From Actinoplanes siamensis (GTDB lineage: Bacteria; Actinomycetota; Actinomycetes; Mycobacteriales; Micromonosporaceae), in contig NZ_BOMW01000067.1 in the NCBI RefSeq assembly GCF_016862395.1, positions 1 to 64,000 of the forward strand: a DNA stretch of 64,000 nt, read 5' to 3'. Position numbers and translations under genes: made by a program. Of this stretch, positions 49,028 through 56,889 are shown piece by piece (positions within the stretch are counted from its first letter, which is position 1; each line of letters opens with the position of its first letter). The notes below the pieces were generated by a model. It worked only from the letters and a program-made list of their open reading frames with translations. It had not been told where the DNA came from and did not search any database.

Positions 49028-49385
49028 TGGTCGGTCCTCGGTGAGGCCTTCACCGTGGAACCTCCGAAAGGCTAACAGGTCTCCGGTCCACCCCGCGAAC
49101 CACCCCTCCCCTCCGCCGCCCGAACCCCCGCCCCCTCTCCGGAACAACCTCCCGGGCACACCAGAGCCCGGATCCACCATCACCACCAGCCGGAACCCGC
49201 CAGTCGGCGGCCGGGGTCCCTCGACTGACGCGACACACCCCTGACCGCCGGCCCGAACCCGCCGGCTGGCACTCGAGTCCATCCGCAGCCCGGAGACACC
49301 CCTGGACGCCAGCCCGAGCTCGCCGACCGGCAGCCGGGGGCACGTCGGCAGTGGGACACCGCTCAGGCGGACCGGCCGACAGCGG
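49028..49385. repeat. Intergenic region with degenerate ~61-bp repeat units
   Basis: 358 bp without a gene. ACACCCCTG occurs at 49235-49243 and 49296-49304 (period 61), each followed by a CGCC-GCCCGA-CGCCG pattern, with a more diverged unit before (from about 49165) and the start of another after 49354. The units resemble those at 18.66-18.78 kb. Long open frames cross this region and the tRNA on the minus strand but have the composition of repeats, not protein. Confidence 0.65.
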
Positions 49386-50138
49386 TCATGCGGTGTGGTG
49401 GCGGCCACCGGCTTCGTAGGGGCGGCCCCGCAGCCCACCCCGCCGGCGATAGGAGACCGAGCCGCCGTTCGAGGCGACCGGAAGGTCCGAGGGCTCCCGG
49501 TCCAAGCCCATCGCGGCGCGGCGCACCGCCTCCTTCTGGGCGGCCAGGCGACGCTGGGTCTCGCGGCGGGCAGCGGCACGGCGGGCCTGTTCCCGGCGGA
49601 CCTCGGCCTGGCGCGCGGCCAGCCACGCCGCCTCCCGGGCCTGCACCCGGCGCCGGCGCCGGTCGACCAGCGCACGGTTGCGCAGGTGGACCAGGTAGAT
49701 GCCGAGCAGCGTCCCGGTGACCGCGAAGCTGATCCAGAAGCCCGGGCCGACGGCCATCACGCCGACCAGCTCGATCGCGTTGAGCAGAACCAGAGCGGCG
49801 AAGACCCGGCGGCGGCGGACGACGGCGGGGGCGCCCCGGCGACGGGCGGCGCGGCGCGGCGGGCGCCGGCCGGTGACCAGGCGCAGCCGGCGCTGCGGTG
49901 GCGGGGCGGCAGATTCACCCGATGGAGCGGGCACCGTAACCGTAACGCGGCGCGCGGGGTTGATCGGTCGTCGTCCGGGCACAGTTCGGCGACGGCGGCG
50001 GCGCTGCAGCACCCGCGCCGTCGACGACGCCCGCTCCGCGGCGAGGCGCTCGGTGGCGTCGTACCGGCGAACCAGCGCCGGGGCGAGAGCGAGCAGCCCG
50101 GCCGCGGCGAGGACGGCGAGGAGCACCGAGGTCGGCAT
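49386..50138 (-). CDS. glpR: Division protein SepX/GlpR family (membrane receptor of gephyrin-like Glp)
   Basis: 250 residues from ATG 50138. TM1 at about 4-24, an Arg-rich cytoplasmic loop, two more TMs (VFAALVLLNAIELVGVMAV and FWISFAVTGTLLGIYLVHL), then a basic coiled-coil-like tail (AREAAWLAARQAEVRREQARR) and a Gly/Arg C-terminus. This arrangement and its place downstream of a MoeA-like gene and a RimJ-like gene identify it as SepX/GlpR. In Corynebacterium GlpR anchors the gephyrin-like Glp, which binds FtsZ; in Streptomyces SepX stabilises the divisome. Functional transfer is by synteny and architecture. Confidence 0.78.
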   Translation of the reverse strand: MPTSVLLAVLAAAGLLALAPALVRRYDATERLAAERASSTARVLQRRRRRRTVPGRRPINPARRVTVTVPAPSGESAAPPPQRRLRLVTGRRPPRRAARRRGAPAVVRRRRVFAALVLLNAIELVGVMAVGPGFWISFAVTGTLLGIYLVHLRNRALVDRRRRRVQAREAAWLAARQAEVRREQARRAAARRETQRRLAAQKEAVRRAAMGLDREPSDLPVASNGGSVSYRRRGGLRGRPYEAGGRHHTA

Positions 50139-50256
50139 CCTCACCCTTCCGTTCCGCCACGACAGATCACATGAAAAATGACACGACGAATGCGAGGTTA
50201 CGGGCGGTAGCGGGGATATTTCGTGCGCCGCGCCGACGGCACCGGCGCCCTCAAGA

Positions 50257-50892
50257 TCACTTGGCGGTGCGTACCCGTTTCCAGCGGCACAGCAGACCAC
50301 CCTCGGCGGCCACCTCTTCGCTGGTCATCGCGTATCCGAGATGGTCGCGCCAGCCGCCGTCGATGTGCATGTAACGCTTGTGGTACGCCTCCTCGCGGAA
50401 GCCCAGTTTCTCCACCACCCGGCGGCTCGGGCCGTTCTCCGGGCGGATGTTGACCTCGATGCGGTGCAGGCCGCCGGGGCCGAACGCGTGGTCGACGGCG
50501 AGCGCCAGCGCGGTGGGGATCACACCGCGGCCGGCGACCCGGTAGTCGACCCAGTAGCCGGCGTACGCCGACGCGAACGCCCGCCGCACGATGTTGCCCA
50601 GGTTCACATGCCCGACCAGGCGTTCCCGGCCGCTCTCGAGCAGGCAGACGGCGAAGGGCATGCTGTCGCCGCGCCGGGCGGCGCGCTTCATGTCGCGGTA
50701 GACGTATCCGTACGCCCGGGTAGAGTTCATCTCCGCCCACGGCCCCGGAGGTGACGACTCCCAGGGCGCCAGCCAGGCCTGGTTGGCGATCCGCACCTCG
50801 GACCAGGCCCGCGCGTCGGACCGCTTGTACGGCCGCAGCAACACCGGCCCGTCCGCCAGCACAGCGGGCCAGCCGGGGGTTGCCCCGAGCAT
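50257..50892 (-). CDS. GNAT-family N-acetyltransferase (RimJ-like)
   Basis: 211 residues. Acetyl-CoA loop in YWVDYRVAGRGVIPTALALAV and EVNIRPENGPSRRVVEKLGF, the pattern of RimJ/RimL acetyltransferases that modify protein N-termini. ATG 50892 directly abuts the MoeA-like stop (50893), so it is in one operon with galU and glp. In this conserved neighbourhood a division-related target is possible but not shown. Confidence 0.88.
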   Translation of the reverse strand: MLGATPGWPAVLADGPVLLRPYKRSDARAWSEVRIANQAWLAPWESSPPGPWAEMNSTRAYGYVYRDMKRAARRGDSMPFAVCLLESGRERLVGHVNLGNIVRRAFASAYAGYWVDYRVAGRGVIPTALALAVDHAFGPGGLHRIEVNIRPENGPSRRVVEKLGFREEAYHKRYMHIDGGWRDHLGYAMTSEEVAAEGGLLCRWKRVRTAK

Positions 50893-52203
50893 TCATCGCC
50901 TCCGGTCGAGCAGCAGGACGTCCACGGTCGAGCCGGCCGCCGCCGTGGTGACCCGCTCACCGAGCACCAGCAATCCGTTGGCCTCGGCCAAACCGGAGAG
51001 AGTGTACGGCCCACCGGCGAGCGGCTGCACAGTGTAACCACCACCACGCCGTTGGGCGATGTGCGCCGGGCGGAACTCGCGCAGCCCGCCGGGCGAGGAG
51101 ACGGTCTCCAGCAGGTGCGCCTTGACACTCGGGCGGAACACCGGCTCGGCACCGGCGAGCAGCTGGATCGCCGGCCGGGCCAGCACCTCGAAGCCGATCA
51201 GCGCGGCGCCCGGCTCACCGGGCAGGCAGACCACCGGGACCTCCTCGCCACCGACCGTGCCGAACCCGAGCGCGGTGCCCGGGCAGAGCGCGACGTCTGT
51301 GAACTCGACGGTGCCGCGGCCGGTGCCGGGGCGGGAGAGCACCCGGCGGAGCATGTCGCCGGGCCCGGTGCCGGTGCCTCCGGTCGTGATGATCAGGTCG
51401 GCGCGCAGCGTCTGGTCCTCCAGCAGGCCGCGCAGCCCTTCCGGGTCGTCGTCGCAGATGCCGATCCGGTACGCCAGCGCCCCGGCCTCCACCGCGGCAG
51501 CGGTCAGAGCGTGCGAGTTGGCGTCCACCACCTGCCCCGGCTGGCTGGGCCGGCCCACGTCGACCAGCTCGTCGCCGGTGGCCACGACCACCACCCGGGG
51601 ACTGGGCCGGACCAGCACGTGCCCGATCCCGGCCGCGGCGAAGGTGGCCACCATCGGCGGTGTCACATAGGTCCCCGCGGTGGCGAGCACCTGGCCGACG
51701 GCGAGCTCCTCGCCGGCCCGCCGCACCCCGGAACCGCGTTTCGGGGCGTGCAGGATCTCCACAGCGGCCATGCCCTGGTCGGTCCAGTGCACCGGGACCA
51801 CCACGTCGGCGCCGATCGGCAGCGGCGCGCCGGCCGCGACCGAGAAGCAGGTGCCCGCGGTCAGCCGGACCGGCCGCCAGCTGGCCGCGCCCAGATCGCC
51901 GACCACGTTCAGCCGGACGCCGCGGGTCGGGTTGTCGAACTGGCCGAACGCCGGGTGCGTGCCGAGGCGCCCGGCGCCGGCCAGATCCTCCCAGCGGGCC
52001 GCGTATCCGTCGATCGCGGCCTGGTCGAACGCCGGGAACGGGTGCGGCGCGATCACGTCCGCCGCGAGCACGTTCCCGTGCGCCTGGGTGAGGTCGAGGT
52101 CGAGCGGAGGCAGCGCCCGCAGCCTGCGCAGCACGCTGCCCAGGTACTCGGCGAGAGGCATCAGCTCGTTGGCGGCCGCCTCGGCATCGGCCGTGGCGGT
52201 CAT
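50893..52203 (-). CDS. glp: MoeA/gephyrin-like protein (Glp)
   Basis: 436 residues with all MoeA domains: N-terminal domains I and II, the MPT-binding domain III (ATGDELVDVGRP, TTGGTGTGPGDML, LPGEPGAALIGFEVLARP), and the C-terminal beta domain. By sequence alone it is a molybdopterin molybdotransferase. Its neighbourhood (galU before, rimJ and glpR after) is that of Corynebacterium Glp, a MoeA homologue recruited to link FtsZ to the division site, and no other molybdenum-cofactor gene is nearby. I favour Glp; retention of catalytic activity cannot be judged here. It overlaps the galU stop by 4 bp. Confidence 0.85.
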   Translation of the reverse strand: MTATADAEAAANELMPLAEYLGSVLRRLRALPPLDLDLTQAHGNVLAADVIAPHPFPAFDQAAIDGYAARWEDLAGAGRLGTHPAFGQFDNPTRGVRLNVVGDLGAASWRPVRLTAGTCFSVAAGAPLPIGADVVVPVHWTDQGMAAVEILHAPKRGSGVRRAGEELAVGQVLATAGTYVTPPMVATFAAAGIGHVLVRPSPRVVVVATGDELVDVGRPSQPGQVVDANSHALTAAAVEAGALAYRIGICDDDPEGLRGLLEDQTLRADLIITTGGTGTGPGDMLRRVLSRPGTGRGTVEFTDVALCPGTALGFGTVGGEEVPVVCLPGEPGAALIGFEVLARPAIQLLAGAEPVFRPSVKAHLLETVSSPGGLREFRPAHIAQRRGGGYTVQPLAGGPYTLSGLAEANGLLVLGERVTTAAAGSTVDVLLLDRRR

Positions 52204-53111
52204 CCCTTCTGACCACCGACGAAGTCGGTGAGCCAGGCCCGGAACTCCTCGCCGAGGTCGGGCCGCTGGGCGGCGAGCTGCACGACGGTCTGCAGGTAGC
52301 CCAGGGGCTGGCCGGTGTCGTACCGGATGCCCCGGTAGACGATGCCGTGCACCGGGGTGCCGGCCTCCAGCAGCGCGGCCATCGCGTCGGTCAGCTGGAT
52401 CTCGCCGCCGCTGCCGGGCTTGGTGTCCGCGATCGCGTCGAAGATCTTGCCGGGCAGCACGTAGCGGCCCACCACCGCCAGGTTGCTCGGCGCCTCGCTC
52501 GGCGCCGGCTTCTCCACCAGGCCGGTCACTTCGACGACGCCCTCGCCGAGGTCGGACTCGCGCACCGAGGCAATCCCGTAGCGGGACGTCTCCTCCGGCT
52601 TGACCTCGATGAACGCGAGCACGATGCCGCCGGTGCGGGCCTGCAGGTCGAGCATGTCCGGCAGCAGCGGGCTGCCCTCGTCGACGAACTCGTCGCCGAG
52701 CAGGACCGCGAACGGGTTGTCGCCGACGTGCGAGGCGGCGGTGCCGACCGCGTGGCCGAGTCCGAGCGGCTCACCCTGGCGGCAGGTGTAGATGTCGGCG
52801 AGCTCGCTGGTGCGGCGCACCGCCGCGAGGCGCTCGGTGTCGCCCTTCTCCTCCAGCCGCTGCTCGACGTCCGGCCGGCGGTCGAAGTGGTCGACCATCG
52901 AGGTTTTGCCGCGCCCGGTCACCAGCAGCACGTCGGTGATCCCGGCGGAGGCCGCCTCCTCGACGATGTACTGCAGGACGGGCCGGTCGACGACCGGCAG
53001 GAGCTCTTTCGGCACGGCCTTGGTGGCAGGCAGGAAACGCGTGGCGAGGCCGGCCGCCGGAATCACCGCTTTCACCGCGCGCTTGCCAGACCCTTGCGCG
53101 TTCGTTGTCAT
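52200..53111 (-). CDS. galU: UTP--glucose-1-phosphate uridylyltransferase
   Basis: Makes UDP-glucose. 303 residues: VIPAAGLATRFLPATKAVPKE-type nucleotide loop (here PAAGLATRFLPATKA), PVVDRPVLQYIVEEA, LGLGHAVGTA, LLGDEFVD and GEIQLTDAM. First gene of galU-glp-rimJ-glpR. ATG 53111; a 60-bp gap separates it from the GGDEF gene on the same strand. Confidence 0.95.
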   Translation of the reverse strand: MTTNAQGSGKRAVKAVIPAAGLATRFLPATKAVPKELLPVVDRPVLQYIVEEAASAGITDVLLVTGRGKTSMVDHFDRRPDVEQRLEEKGDTERLAAVRRTSELADIYTCRQGEPLGLGHAVGTAASHVGDNPFAVLLGDEFVDEGSPLLPDMLDLQARTGGIVLAFIEVKPEETSRYGIASVRESDLGEGVVEVTGLVEKPAPSEAPSNLAVVGRYVLPGKIFDAIADTKPGSGGEIQLTDAMAALLEAGTPVHGIVYRGIRYDTGQPLGYLQTVVQLAAQRPDLGEEFRAWLTDFVGGQKG

Positions 53112-53171
53112 CAGTCACCGCACCTTCGCTGGATCGTGCCCGGCTGTATGGCTCGGAAGCATGCCGCGAGA

Positions 53172-55292
53172 CTATCCGCCGAGACCACGCCGCGGCGGTT
53201 GCGGTCCACTCGCGGCAGTGGCGGGATCGAAATTCCCCTTACTCATCCGAGACGAAACGCTCTCCGCGAGACGATACGTATCGCGGCCCGCGTTCTTCGC
53301 CGCGTACAGCGCCTCGTCAGCGGCGTCGAGCACCTCCTGCGCGTCGGAGCCGTGCTCGGGAAAGACGGCGATCCCGATCGAGACGGTGATGGAGACCCGG
53401 TCGGCCACCCCGGGCCGCCGCGGGTCGAGGTGCACCGGCCGGTCCCGCACCAGGGAGCCGAGCCGTTCGGCCACGATCACCCCGCCGTACGCGTCGGTCT
53501 CCGGCAGCAGCACCACGAATTCCTCCCCGCCCTGCCGGAACGCCACGTCCACCTCGCGCAGACCGACCCGGATCCGCCGGGCGAACTCGCCCAGCACCTG
53601 ATCGCCCGCCGGGTGCCCGTACGTGTCGTTCACCTCCTTGAAGTGATCGAGGTCCAGCACCAGGACGGTGAGCATCCGGCCGAACCGGCTGGCCCGCTCC
53701 ACCTCCCGGCGCAGCACCTCGCGCAGATAACGGTAGTTCCACAGCCCGGTGAGCGGGTCGGTCAAGGACAGCCGCTGCGCCTCCTCGTGCACCCGCACGT
53801 TGTGCACGGCCACCCCGGCCTGCCCCGCGAAGGTGCGAAGAGTCCGCAGGTCGGCGTCGTCGAAGGCGGGACTGCCGAGCCGGTCGTAGAGCGCCAGCAC
53901 GCCCAGCGTGCCCGGACCCGGCTCGGTCTCTTCACCCGATGGTGGCGCGCAGATCGGCACCGCGAGGTACGACTCGCAGGCCGGCTCCCCGGGCGCGGTC
54001 CCGGCGGCGCCCCGCTGCGGCGTCCCGGTGGCGGCCACCGCGCCGAGCACGCCCCGCCCGCTCACCAGGCGCCGCTGGGCGAGCTCCGCGGCCGGCAGGT
54101 CCCACTCACCGGTCAGTCCGGCGCCACAGCGCGCGCCCAGCGACCCGTCGGCCGCGTCGACCAGGAGCACCAGCCCGGCCCGGGCGCCCGTGGCGGTCAT
54201 CGCGGTGCGCAGGATCACCGGGAGGATCCGGTCCAGGTCGTGGGTGCTGGACAGGGTGTCGCCGAGGATCGCCAGGTGCCGCCGCAGCTGATCCCGGCTC
54301 GCGGTCAGCGCCTGCACGTAGGACTGCAGCTCGCGGGTCATCCGGTTGAACGTCCCGGCCAGCCGGCTCAGCTCGTCGGGCCGCGGGATCGGCACCCGGG
54401 TGTCCAGGTCCCCGTTGGCCACCCGGTCCGCGGCCCAGGCCAGGTCCCCGAGCGGCCTGGTCGTCGAACGCGCCAGCCACCGCGCGGCGATCACCGCGAC
54501 GCCTGCGGTGACCAGCACGATCAGAGGGATGACGGCGTACCGGAAGGTGGGCCGCGCGGGGGACGCGGTCAGCGTGAGCGGCAGCGGCCGGCCCACGCCC
54601 GCCGGCACCCGCCGGACCTTGTCGTCGTCTCGGCCGTCACTGGCGTTCCGGCCGTCCGCGCCGAGCGTGACTGCGACGCCGCCGGCTTCACCGAGGCGGC
54701 GCAACAGGGCGGCGTCGACCGGCTGGGCGGCCAGCACGGTGACGTCCACGGCATGTGCGGAAGCGGCAAGCGCGGTGACGTGGCCTCCGGCGGTGGCCTG
54801 ATCTCCCGCGGTGGCCTGATCTCCCGCAGTGGCCTGATCTCCCGCAGTGGCTTGACCTCCCGCCGTGGCTTGGCTCCCCGCGGCGGCCTGCCCTTCCGCG
54901 GCGGCCTGCTTTCTGTTCGGCGCGGCGCAGTCCTGCCAGCCGTCCTGCGCCTGCGCGTCCCGGGGCGGGGCCGTCCGCGCGCGGCGGGCCAGCCCGGCCG
55001 GCTCGGCGCCCGTCACCCGGATGTCGCCGGCCAGGCCGCGCTCGATCAACTGGTCGGCGACCGCGGGTCGGGCCTCCGCCGGAACCACGGCCACCGCGTC
55101 GGCCGCCGCCTGGAGCCGCCCGCAGATCTCCCCGACCGCGGCCTGAACGGTCGTCACCGCATGATCAAGACGGTCGTCGGTCCGGTCCCGGTTGACCGCC
55201 GCGACAGTCAACGCGACGAAGATGGACCCGAGCAGGACCGGACCGAGCACGACCACCAGGAAGGCGCTGGTGAGCCGGCCACGTAAAGTCAC
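53172..55292 (-). CDS. Membrane sensor diguanylate cyclase (HAMP-GAF-GGDEF)
   Basis: Makes cyclic di-GMP. 706 residues: TM 8-35, an extracytoplasmic sensor region (about 36-248) with a six-residue tandem repeat, TM about 250-272, HAMP (TRPLGDLAWAADRVANGDLD), a GAF domain, then GGDEF (about 530-695). The active-site loop is GGEEF and the inhibitory RxxD (R-E-V-D) sits five residues before it, so product inhibition is expected. No EAL domain. GTG start at 55292 with GGAGG 5 nt upstream; upstream codons are excluded by the fit of this site. In actinomycetes c-di-GMP controls the developmental switch through BldD. Confidence 0.92.
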   Translation of the reverse strand: MTLRGRLTSAFLVVVLGPVLLGSIFVALTVAAVNRDRTDDRLDHAVTTVQAAVGEICGRLQAAADAVAVVPAEARPAVADQLIERGLAGDIRVTGAEPAGLARRARTAPPRDAQAQDGWQDCAAPNRKQAAAEGQAAAGSQATAGGQATAGDQATAGDQATAGDQATAGGHVTALAASAHAVDVTVLAAQPVDAALLRRLGEAGGVAVTLGADGRNASDGRDDDKVRRVPAGVGRPLPLTLTASPARPTFRYAVIPLIVLVTAGVAVIAARWLARSTTRPLGDLAWAADRVANGDLDTRVPIPRPDELSRLAGTFNRMTRELQSYVQALTASRDQLRRHLAILGDTLSSTHDLDRILPVILRTAMTATGARAGLVLLVDAADGSLGARCGAGLTGEWDLPAAELAQRRLVSGRGVLGAVAATGTPQRGAAGTAPGEPACESYLAVPICAPPSGEETEPGPGTLGVLALYDRLGSPAFDDADLRTLRTFAGQAGVAVHNVRVHEEAQRLSLTDPLTGLWNYRYLREVLRREVERASRFGRMLTVLVLDLDHFKEVNDTYGHPAGDQVLGEFARRIRVGLREVDVAFRQGGEEFVVLLPETDAYGGVIVAERLGSLVRDRPVHLDPRRPGVADRVSITVSIGIAVFPEHGSDAQEVLDAADEALYAAKNAGRDTYRLAESVSSRMSKGNFDPATAASGPQPPRRGLGG
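54793..54900. repeat. 18-bp tandem repeat in the sensor region of the diguanylate cyclase
   Basis: Six 18-bp units (54793, 54811, 54829, 54847, 54865, 54883); the first three are nearly identical and the rest drift progressively. On the minus strand they encode a six-residue ATAGDQ-type repeat outside the membrane. The frame is kept, so copy-number changes alter only loop length. Confidence 0.88.
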
Positions 55293-55373
55293 ACATCCTC
55301 CCGGGACTGGCCCTCTTTGGAGCGATGCTGACATAGTGTGCACCGTTTGCCGCTTTTAGAAAGGGGGTGTTGC

Positions 55374-56051
55374 ATGTCGGATTTAGCCGTTCCTGCGGAA
55401 AAATCACCCCACCACAAGATCACGCTACGCGCGCAGCTACTCACCGCACGTAGATCACTCTCGGTCGCCGCTCGCGCGGTCGCCGCCGCGCAACTTCAAA
55501 GTCAAATCCTTGCTCTGGTACGGCGGATCGCCCCCACGACCATCGCCGCCTACGTCCCGTCCGGCTCCGAGCCGGGTGGTCCCGACCTGCCGGACGTCCT
55601 CCGCGACGCCCTCCCGCCCGCCGGCCGCCTGCTCCTCCCGGTGCTCCTGCCGGACAACGACCTGGACTGGGCGGAGTACACCGGCGCCCTGCTCACCGGC
55701 CGCCGCGGCCTGCGCGAGCCGAGCGGGCCGCGCCTGGGCGTGACCGCGATCCGCTCCGCCGGCCTGATCCTGGTACCGGCCCTGGCCGTGGGCCGTGACG
55801 GCGTCCGGATGGGCCGCGGTGGCGGCTCCTACGACCGCGCCCTGTCCCGCCTGCCGTCCCGGAACCAGCCGGCCACCGGCTCACCCTCCCCGGACCCGGC
55901 GCCCGGCGCGGGCTCGGCCCCACTCGGCCCGCTGGTAGTCGCGCTCCTGCACGACCACGAGGCCGTCGACTCGGTCCCGGCCGAGCCACACGACCGTCCC
56001 GTCCACGGCGTCCTCACCCCCACCGCGGGCTTCTCCGCCCGCCCGGCCTGA
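55374..56051 (+). CDS. 5-formyltetrahydrofolate cyclo-ligase
   Basis: ATP-dependent conversion of 5-formyl-THF to 5,10-methenyl-THF. 225 residues from ATG 55374 (GGGGG about 8 nt upstream). Conserved KITLRAQLLTARR, LVPALAVGRDGVRMGRGGGSYDRAL (ATP/folate region) and the C-terminal LVVALLHDHEAVDSVPAEPHD. A 25-residue Pro/Ser/Gly insert follows the GGGSYDRAL loop, where most homologues have a short turn. Divergent from the GGDEF gene; FmdB follows 220 bp later. Confidence 0.9.
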   Translation: MSDLAVPAEKSPHHKITLRAQLLTARRSLSVAARAVAAAQLQSQILALVRRIAPTTIAAYVPSGSEPGGPDLPDVLRDALPPAGRLLLPVLLPDNDLDWAEYTGALLTGRRGLREPSGPRLGVTAIRSAGLILVPALAVGRDGVRMGRGGGSYDRALSRLPSRNQPATGSPSPDPAPGAGSAPLGPLVVALLHDHEAVDSVPAEPHDRPVHGVLTPTAGFSARPA

Positions 56052-56222
56052 CCTCGTTCCCGGGCGCGGAACGGCCGGACCGGACGACCGGGGTCACGGC
56101 AGGCGGGAAGGCCCGCGGGTGACCGCCCACCGCGCCCGCGGGCGTAGTTCGTCACATCCGGCGGCCCACCGGGGCCTCAGACCCGGGCCGGAGTGGACGA
56201 AATTACCTCCGATGCCGCAACA

Positions 56223-56249
56223 TTGGCACTCGGAGTTGGCGAGTGCCAG
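56223..56249 (+). promoter_or_regulatory. CIRCE element (HrcA operator)
   Basis: TTGGCACTC (56223-56231), a 9-nt spacer and GAGTGCCAG (56241-56249). Arm length, spacer and core GCACTC/GAGTGC match CIRCE (TTAGCACTC-N9-GAGTGCTAA), with 8 of 9 arm positions self-complementary. It is 24 bp upstream of the FmdB start, where HrcA would block transcription or initiation. Confidence 0.8.
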
Positions 56250-56272
56250 CAGCCGACAGATCCGGAGGAGCC

Positions 56273-56656
56273 GTGCCTACCTACCAGTACGCCTGCACCG
56301 AGTGCGGTGAGCATCTCGAAGCCGTTCAGTCCTTCTCCGACCCGGCGCTCACCGAGTGCCCGAACTGCCACGGCAAGCTCCGTAAAGTGTTCAACTCGGT
56401 CGGCATCGTCTTCAAGGGCTCCGGCTTCTACCGCAACGACTCCCGCTCCGGCAACGTGAGCGCCGACAAGTCGAACGGCTCCGGCGATGCCGCCGCGAAG
56501 AAGACGGAGAGCACCCCGGCCTCGACGGCCGCCTCGACCAGCGGCTCCTCGACTTCGACGAGCACCTCGTCGTCGAGCTCGTCCAGCTCGTCGAGCGCCT
56601 CCAGCTCGTCGAGCAGCGGCTCCTCGTCCGGGGCGAAGGCCGCCGCGGCCTCCTGA
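56273..56656 (+). CDS. FmdB-family zinc-ribbon protein with a Ser/Thr-rich tail
   Basis: 127 residues from GTG 56273 with GGAGGAG just upstream. The N-terminal 55 residues are an FmdB-type zinc ribbon (C8, C11, C29, C32; TYQYACTECG, TECPNCHGKLRKVF). The remaining 70 are low complexity: a charged linker then a Ser/Thr run of over 40 residues ending AKAAAAS. FmdB was named as a regulator in methylotrophs, but its role is unknown. The CIRCE operator upstream suggests heat-shock control. A rho-independent terminator (56671-56701) makes it a single-gene transcript. Confidence 0.88.
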   Translation: MPTYQYACTECGEHLEAVQSFSDPALTECPNCHGKLRKVFNSVGIVFKGSGFYRNDSRSGNVSADKSNGSGDAAAKKTESTPASTAASTSGSSTSTSTSSSSSSSSSSASSSSSSGSSSGAKAAAAS

Positions 56657-56670
56657 CCGCAGCTGACGGA

Positions 56671-56701
56671 GAAGGGCGTGCCCACTGCGGGGCGCCCTTT
56701 T
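56671..56701 (+). terminator. FmdB-gene terminator
   Basis: AAGGGCG (56671-56677) pairs with CGCCCTT (56692-56698), extended inward by GCCC/GGGG; five T residues at 56697-56701. A classical intrinsic terminator, 14 bp after the stop. Confidence 0.85.
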
Positions 56702-56792
56702 CGTCGTACCCGCCAATCGCTCTTGTGTTGTCAAACCAACGGTCTCGCCGCGCGTGAGCCCACCCTAACCCCGGCCGGCTCCGCGTCCTGAG

Positions 56793-56818
56793 TTATCCAC
56801 AGTGCGCGGTTGTCCACA
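56793..56818 (+). promoter_or_regulatory. Two DnaA boxes in direct orientation
   Basis: TTATCCACA (56793-56801) and TTGTCCACA (56810-56818), 17 bp apart start to start. The first equals the E. coli consensus and the second the actinomycete consensus. They lie upstream of the CpaB-like gene with no replication gene nearby, so this is a candidate DnaA-responsive promoter or titration site, not an origin. Confidence 0.7.
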
Positions 56819-56889
56819 GGGCCAGCCGCGCCCGACGCGGATCTCGCCTAGCCTCGCCCGCCTGGACATGCCGACGGCAGGAGGGCGCA

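Noticed and set aside
48806-49675. Minus-strand open frame of 289 codons through tRNA-Ala and the 49.2-kb repeats
   Set aside because: It overlaps a tRNA gene and consists of repeat-derived Arg/Gly/Pro sequence; it also overlaps the glpR reading frame.
56793-56818. Possible replication origin
   Set aside because: Only two DnaA boxes, no AT-rich unwinding element and no dnaA, dnaN, rpmH or rnpA nearby.
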